A stretch of DNA of 64,000 bases, from NCBI GenBank assembly GCA_003952965.2, contig CM025853.1, forward strand, positions 8,528,541 through 8,592,540, written 5' to 3'. Each line of letters opens with the position of its first letter. Position 1 is the stretch's first letter. The DNA is from Morella rubra. Taxonomy: Eukaryota; Streptophyta; Magnoliopsida; Fagales; Myricaceae. Positions 57,779 through 64,000 of this stretch are shown in pieces. A program made the position numbers and the translations under genes. The notes beneath the pieces were generated by a model, which worked only from the letters and a program-made list of their open reading frames with translations, made no database searches and was not told where the DNA came from.

Positions 57779-60179
57779 TCACAAAACCTTGTATCACAAC
57801 GTCTCGTTCTCGTAATCTTTCGAAGCGTACTGTTGATGCTAGGGGATTGAGTTTAGAAGATGAGGATATGATGATTGAGGGGGAAGATATTTTAGAAATT
57901 CCTCCACCAAGTAGTGAACCATCTAAACTAAAAAGAAAGAATCAATCTATGGTTTGGACTTCCTTTTACAAAGAAGTATGTTGGTGACCCACCACGCCCC
58001 AGGGCATTTTGCAATTATTGTGATGTTGATTATGCTGCAGATGGAAATAAGAATGAGACAAAAAATTTATTTGAACATCTTAATAAATGTAAGAAAAACC
58101 CCAATCAGCTATCCTCAAAACAAGACAAGAGGCAAAAAACTTTAGCATATGAGAAGGGAGTTAAGGGTGATGAGAACCCTAGTAATTTGGTGTTGGCAAA
58201 AAAATTTGACCATAATCATGCTATAGCTCTTCGTCAAGCTTTGGCAAAGTTTCTTATTGTTGATGAGCTCCCTTTCAGGATTATGGAGTCTCCCCAATTT
58301 AGAAAGTTTGTACAGATGCTAGAGCCAAGATTTCAAGTCTCATCTCGCATAACCATTGCTAGGACTTGTATAAACATTTTAAAGGATAAAAAAGCATGGT
58401 TAAAGTGTATGATGAGGGCTTGTGATAGTAGAATTTGTCTCACTATTGATGCTTGGACTTCGATTTAGAATTTAAGCTATATGGTTGTCACTGCCCATTG
58501 GATTGACAAGGAGTGGAAATTGTAGAAAAGGGTGATTAGCTTTCGTTTGATTGATAATCACAAAGGAGACACAATTGGGGCGCAAGTGGAGGAGTGTTTA
58601 CATGATTGGGGAATTGACAAGATTATGACCATCACAGTTGATAACGCGTCTTCAAATGATACAACTATTGGTTACTTGAAGAGGCATCTACGAAGTAATA
58701 TGTTGAATGATCTTTACATTCACATGAGATGTGCAGCGCATATCATGAATCTTGTGGTTGGTGATGGGTTAAAGATAAATGATATGCAATTACAAGGGTT
58801 CGTGATGCAATTAGGTATGTATTTTTTTTTCATTTCTTAGTACTATGCATAATTCGTTCATTAGAAATTCGTTATTTCTTACAGTTGTTTTTTGTGAAAT
58901 GCAATTAGGTATGTGCGGTCTTTTCCTGCAAGGCTTATCAAGTTTAATCAATGTGTTGAGAATGGGAGGATCAAATGTTCCAAGAGTTTGTGCTTTGATG
59001 TTTCAGTTCATTGGAACTCTACTTATTTGATGTTGGATGTTGCTCAGAAGTATGAGTTTGCTTTTGATAGAATGGAAAGTGATGATGTTGATTATCTTCC
59101 ACATTTTACTGAAAGTGAATGTGGGAAGAGGGACTTGGGACCTCCAACAAAAGAGGACTGGACAAAAATAAGGGTATTTTTTAAGTTTCTTGAACTCTTT
59201 TATGATGCTACGATGCAATTTTCCGGTTCTTTGTATGTTACATCGAATTCCTACTTCCATGGACTCTATAGGGTGCATTCTCATTTGTGTCGTTATTCAC
59301 AAAGTATGGACAAAAGATTGAAAGACATGGCTGATATTCTGATGGTTAAGTACTAAAAATATTGGGGGAGGAATGACAGGTTAAATTTGTTGATATTTTT
59401 GCAAATGTGATTGATCCACGGTCTAAGTTACAATTAATGGGACAAATGGTAATGTTGATGTATGGTGGAATAGAGGGAGAGAAGTTGGTGGCCAGTATAA
59501 GTGATTTGTTTCGTGCATTGTTTGATGAATATGCGTCAGGGTTACCTCAGGCTCAAGTGCATTCATCTACTAGTAGTGTGCCTCCTCCTCCTCCAGTGGT
59601 TGCGGTTTCTGGCAGCAAGCTAACTTTATTTGAGGATTATTAGAGTACGACTATGTCGTTTGGAACATATTCATCAAGTCCCAATGCAAACTCAGAAATT
59701 GATTGGTATTTGGCGCATCCACTTGTTGCTCTAGACAAGAATTTTGACCTATTGAAATGGTGGAAGGATAATGATTTACGATATCCCGTCATTGCTAAGA
59801 TTGCACGGGATGTATTGGCTATCTCTATCTCCACTGTGTCTTTAGAGTCCGCTTTTAGTACGGGGGGACGTGTACTTGATCCATTTTGGAGTTCATTAGC
59901 TCTAACGACTGTGGAGGCCCTCGTTTGCACCCAAGATTGGTTGAGGCGTGCGGATGAAAAGGAACCAATTAATATCAAAGAAACTTTAGATTGTATCGAG
60001 AGTTATGACATGGATTCCGGTAAATAAAATGTGTTTGTAACTTTAATTCTCTTTTTATTTTTTCTATGCTTTACTTATATTTATTTGTTTTTAACATTTA
60101 TTAACATTTAAACTTGCAGAAATGGCAAGCAATAGCATAACAGCAAGCGAACTTAGGACATCAACCACCAGCAAGACTT
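57779..60179 (+). pseudogene. hAT transposase (RICESLEEPER-like) pseudogene
   Basis: Pieces in order: an acidic N-terminus (57810-57960), a BED zinc finger (FCNYCD ... FEHLNKC, about 57990-58095), the hAT catalytic region (LTIDAWTS at about 58440, then VDNASSNDTTIGYLK near 58635 and CAAHIMNLVVGDGL near 58735), a middle part (58909-59356), and the C-terminal dimerisation domain (WKDNDLRYPVIAKIARDVLAISISTVSLESAFSTGG core, 59757-59870 region). A last intron (60014-60119) leads to a final short exon ending at 60178-60180. Breaks: a one-base insertion near 57965, TAG at 58466 and 58523, TAA at 59354 plus a nearby frame change, and TAG at 59641. Two of the stops look like CAG to TAG transitions. 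It cannot make an active enzyme as it stands. Confidence 0.88.
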
Positions 60180-60560
60180 GAGAAGGAGACTCATTTGTGA
60201 CATTTGCAAGCTTTTTAGTTTGTTAATGTATTTGTTTGTGCGTGTTTGAGACATTTGTATTTTGACTTATAGTGCTTAATTTTTTGAGACATTTACAACT
60301 AATTTGTTATCTTAAGTCTATATACAATCAAAATCACTCCCTTTTTACGTTAACTTTACAATTCAATAACCATAATCCATATTATAAGTAATGTTAACAA
60401 ATAAAACTGGACATATTTAGGTGTAATTTAGATGAAAATCCCTGAAAATTGATATTAATGTACTTTTAAGGTGAAAAAAGGGACGGCTAATTCAACAAAA
60501 AGCAAACACAAGCATGAAGATCAATATCATGTCATTAAATTTACTAATTTGTTATCTTAG

Positions 60561-61263
60561 GTGTTATAGCAATTAAATTCAGAAATAATTAATAAGTTAT
60601 AGATGTTAACTATTTAGGGGTTATAGCCTATATTAGGGGTTATAGCCATTAAATTCAGAAATAATTAATAATTGATAGATGTTAACTATATTAGGAATTT
60701 ATAAATAATTTATAAGTGATAGATGTTAACTATATTATGGGTTATAGCCATTAAATTTAGAAATAATTTATAAGAACTATATTAGGGTTATAGCCATTAA
60801 ATTTATGAACTATATTAGGGGTTATAGTGTTTAACTATATTAGGGTTATAGCCATTAAATTTAGTATTTATAAGTTTAACTATATTAGGGGTTATAGCTA
60901 TTAAATTTAGAAATAATTTCTAAGTGATAGATGTTAACTATATTAGGGGTTATAGCCATTAAATTCAGAAATAATTTCTAAGTAATAGATGTTAACTATA
61001 TTAGGGGTTATAGCAATTAAATTTAGAAATAATTTCTTAGTGATAGATGTTAAATAATTAATAAGTGATAGATGTTAACTATATTAGGGGTTATAGCCAT
61101 TAAATTCAAAAATAATTAATAAGTGATAGATGTTAACTATATTAGGGGTTATAGCCATTAAATTCAAAAATAATTTATAGGTGATAGATGTTAATTATAT
61201 TATGGGTTATAGCCATTAAATTTAGAAATAATTTCTAAATAATAGATGTTACTATATTAGGGA
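60561..61263. repeat. 58-60 bp tandem repeat array inside the hAT element
   Basis: About ten imperfect copies of a unit containing TTAGGGGTTATAGCCATTAA, AGAAATAATT and TAAGTGATAGATGTTAACTA. Some units are truncated to the GGGGTTATAG core. The array lies between the transposase gene and the right end of the hAT element. Confidence 0.9.
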
Positions 61264-62033
61264 TAGGGGTGCTCATTTTCACCGACGGTGATGATTTTAA
61301 CGCTAAAACCGCCACCGCTACCGGTACCGTAATCGGCAAGTGCGGTTATTGTGCCTTAGCGGTGCGGTGGCGGTGTCAAATATGTGATTTTGTCAATTTG
61401 CGGTGACGGTGACAGTTTTCGCCAAAACGTCACCTACACTACCGTTAACCCCCCTAGTTGAGACTTGAGATGATTATTGATTATGTGACATACTTTTGTT
61501 GGGCTTTTGTTGGAATATTTTAGTTGGTTTATGTCACATTGTTGAACTTTAGTCTTTTATATTTGAATATGATATTATGTTGGACTTTTGGATAGCTTAT
61601 TATATTTATTATGATTATTAATGATTATGATATTATGTTTGAATAGGTTATGATATTTGTCCATTTGATATGATTATTGATTATGATATTACATTGAAAA
61701 TTTAATCAGGTTATGATATTTGAATAATTATATTTGTTGTTTATATATAGGCATCAAATGGTCTTAATGGTCCAAAAAAATCCAAAAAAAAACAGCCCAA
61801 AACAGTGAAAAAAAATAAATGAAAAGCCTAGAAAAAAACTCATTTTTTTTGGCCCAACAGTTATACGGTTTAAGCAGTTACTGTATAACCGTTACCGTTA
61901 ATATCGTCACGGGCAAAGGCGATTATTGTGCCGTAGTAGTGCGGTGGCGATGTCAATTATGTGATTCCATTAATTGCGATGACGGTGACAATTTTCGCCA
62001 AACCATCACTTACACTACCGTTAACCACCCCTA
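61264..62033. mobile_element. Nested non-autonomous mini-hAT (770 bp)
   Basis: Ends TAGGGGTGCTCATTTTCACC (left) and TAGGGGTGGTTAACGGTAG (right, reversed). Flanked by 8-bp repeats ATTAGGGA (61256-61263) and ATTAGGGG (62034-62041), which match except for the last base and derive from the tandem repeat it inserted into. The left 190 bp and the right 170 bp are similar in the same orientation (AAGTGCGGTTATTGTGCC / AAGGCGATTATTGTGCC, CGGTGACAGTTTTCGCCAAA-type blocks), so an end segment is duplicated inside. No transposase. Confidence 0.85.
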
Positions 62034-62214
62034 ATTAGGGGTTATAAATGATGTGTGCTGAAGGAAAAAAAAAAAGGCTCAAGAAAAAAATAAATTAAAC
62101 CAAGCTGGACCACTTAATAGACCGAACTATTTTGGTCCGGTCCGGTCCTAACATTTAAGCACAACCGGAAATCCGACCCGAAAACCGGATCAGATTTCTG
62201 ATTGTGCAGCCCTA

Positions 62215-62755
62215 ATTTAAAAGGTGCAAAGTGTTTTTTTTTTTCAAAAAAAAAGCAAAGAAGTGACATTAATTTTTTCATTTTCCTCTAGTATAATTTG
62301 TGTGGGTAGGTATGCCCATAAAAATAGATGTGCTGAGGGCATCTATGCGTCTCAAACTTGTCTCAAGACGAAGTCGGAGAAAGCAAACTAGTTCATTTTC
62401 CCTTTTTCTGTAATACTTTTCAAAATTAAAGAAAATTAAATTAAGGCAAAATGTTAAAAATATTACAAAAAAAACTGATATATACACTCAGTTGATTTAG
62501 GATATCGGAGCAATATCCAAACAAACAAATAAATAACGGATTATTGTTTTACAGATGCTGCAGTATATTCTTTTTTCTAATCAAAATATATTCTTCTTCT
62601 TTTTTCTTTTTCTTTTATTGCTGAAGGCTACAATCCAACTTGCATCCGCGGTGCATTAAGAAAAAGGAAAGAAAAAACAAAAAACCCATTCCATTTGACA
62701 TATACACTACTACTAGAGTTATCACCACATCAATCCTACCCCAGTAATTACAGCA
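62215..62755. other. Spacer and 3' UTR of the DUF639 gene
   Basis: The hAT target duplication, then A/T-rich DNA with probable 3' UTR of the minus-strand DUF639 gene near 62560-62755. No other gene. Confidence 0.5.
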
Positions 62756-64000
62756 TCACTTCCTTTTTTTATCCTCCTTTTCTCTTTCAAGGACAACAGG
62801 AGCTGCTGGTATGCTGAACCACCATTCTCTCAATCTCCGCATCCACCTATCTGTGCTTGATTTCCTGAAAGGTGAATACCTAGTAAAAGTATCCAAGAAC
62901 ATCAGAAGAACTATGTATTTACCGGGAATGAAGGCCAGAATCAAGGCGGCAATAACGAGAGCAACTGCCAATTTTTCGCTTGCCTGTATAGATAGATAAA
63001 TGCAAAACATGGATGAGCAAAGTGGTACTGAAATTTAAAGAACTATTGAAGTTAATAGCCCGCAGTAAAGAATGTCACCCCAAAATTCTGCTGCGGTGAT
63101 TAGTGGATCAGAGGAGGCAATGAGAAAAATGGTGTAAAGGGAATTCGTGGCAAATGAGGAAAGACAAACCTGAGGAAAAATGCACAGCAACAAGCCCCGT
63201 ATCTTGAGAAGAACAATGTTACCATCCTGGACGAGTCCTTCAGTTTGAGAAATTGCATTTTGAACAACCAAAAGCTGCTCCATTTTATTCAATGCTGGAG
63301 GTGCTATAACCTTGACATCATCAACAGGCTTTCCTTGACCACAAAATCGTGTGAGCACCATAAAAACCACGATAAAGAGGAGCATCGTCGCAAAGGCGTA
63401 ACCCAGCCATCCCCTGAAATGCAAACTGTAGTTCTCAAAAAAAGGAGATATTCCAGTCCAATGCATAGAGGGAACTATAAGACAGAGCATAAAAATATCA
63501 TCATGCCAAATTGGCAAGAGATTTTTAATTCCCCCCCAACCCCGAAGAAAGAAAAAAGGATTGGGGGTGGGTTCGGGTGTGGGGGGGGGGAGCTGCAAAG
63601 CTGCCTGCATTAACTCGTCCATCTCACGAGATTACAACCACGCAGAACACGTGCACTTCAATATAAAGTCCAATACCATAGTGCAAGGGAAGGCTTACAT
63701 CTTATGCAGACAATAAGTGAGCCACTCACTGCCTTGAAATTTTCTAGACCAGGTCGAGATAAAATTCTCTTCACAGTTGTAGTTTTGTTCCAAAGGAGTA
63801 CAAATAGTGAGATTACACATACAGAACCACCCACAACGTCCTGAATTTTGAAACAAATTGACATTTACATTTCTGAATCTATTGACGAAGCAAAATCATA
63901 GATCCTTCAGCTTCCAAACAGTGATGGTGTATTCCCACTACATGGTTAAGGATAATGGTTAAGTGTATGAGTGTGTATTTATATGGAGATGAAGGTGGGG
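62756..64000 (-). CDS. DUF639 family membrane protein, 3' part only (runs off the window)
   Basis: Minus-strand exons: 62983-62756 (last, 75 residues and stop), 63413-63170, and probably 63840-63699. The rest lies beyond the window. The last two exons encode the conserved C-terminus of the plant DUF639 family: a membrane segment (GYAFATMLLFIVVFMVL), then VKVIAPPALNKMEQLL, a second hydrophobic pair (LVIAALILAFIPGKYIVLLMFL), and the ending RRLREWWFSIPAAPVVLE followed by a basic tail. The function of the family is unknown. Splice sites are GT-AG, and the 63170/62983 junction is phase 0. The upstream exon is uncertain: its long open frame (DVVGGSVCVISLF...) does not fit the phase of 63413, whereas a second open frame ending at 63699 does. 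The position beside a VQ18-like gene matches At3g18350. Confidence 0.8.

Larger units (their letters stand above)
56312..62214 (+). mobile_element. Full-length hAT transposon (5.9 kb)
   Basis: Imperfect terminal repeats TAGTGCTGAACAAAACTGG (left) and TAGGGCTGCACAATCAG (right, reversed), flanked by the perfect 8-bp duplication ATTTAAAA (56304-56311, 62215-62222). Subterminal regions are rich in CGGTTCGGTCC / GGTCCGGTCCGG motifs, probable transposase-binding sites. Inside are a decayed transposase gene (about 57770-60180), a 58-60 bp tandem array (60561-61263) and a nested mini-hAT (61264-62033). The perfect target duplication suggests moderate age, while the transposase is already dead. Confidence 0.92.

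Noticed and set aside
60561-61263. Regular direct repeats that might suggest a CRISPR-like array
   Set aside because: Units are contiguous, imperfect and inside a plant hAT transposon; there are no unique spacers.
1-64000. tRNA, rRNA or other structural RNA genes
   Set aside because: No complete cloverleaf-compatible A/B box pair or rRNA sequence was seen; only decayed SINE-like phrases and primer-binding sites.

Overview
This window is nuclear DNA from a dicot plant, probably a woody rosid. The evidence is spliced plant genes with GT-AG introns, an A/T-rich intergenic background, and dense plant-type transposons (TRIMs, MULEs, hAT elements, a Ty3/Gypsy chromovirus). The species cannot be named from the sequence alone.

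Layout: (1) 1.2-6.9 kb, + strand: an ESP1-like gene (CstF64-related, no RRM) in seven exons, with a complete TRIM in intron 2. (2) 7-16 kb: A/T-rich DNA with a large inverted repeat (about 9.1-12.9 kb) around a small gene built from nested internal repeats that ends in membrane segments, then a captured first exon of an IST1-like gene and a LINE relic. (3) 16.2-21.8 kb, - strand: an intact nine-exon chloroplast CRM-domain gene (EMB1865/CFM type). (4) 24.2-35.7 kb, - strand: a 14-exon SYTF-type SMP/C2 membrane-contact-site gene whose exon 8 has reading-frame damage, with a second TRIM in intron 3. (5) 41.8-42.5 kb, + strand: a VQ18-type VQ-motif gene with two frame breaks. (6) 42.9-44.6 kb: a small MULE MITE and a 1.25-kb MULE with long terminal inverted repeats, both with 9-bp target duplications. 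(7) 44.7-55.4 kb: a broken chromovirus about 10.7 kb long that carries a doubled gag-to-RT segment and a nested hAT derivative. (8) 56.3-62.2 kb: a full-length hAT transposon with a perfect 8-bp target duplication but a dead transposase, a 58-60 bp tandem array and a nested mini-hAT. (9) 62.8 kb to the end, - strand: the 3' part of a DUF639 gene.

The host genes EMB1865-SYTF-VQ18-DUF639 follow the order I recall for Arabidopsis chromosome 3 (At3g18390, At3g18370, At3g18360, At3g18350). The block is therefore an ancestral syntenic segment expanded by transposons. The outer CRM gene is clean in frame, while the two inner genes carry small indels. Either this is a fractionating duplicate segment or the assembly has local indel errors. 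The most unusual item is the 9.1-12.9 kb inverted-repeat locus with its repeat-built putative membrane protein.
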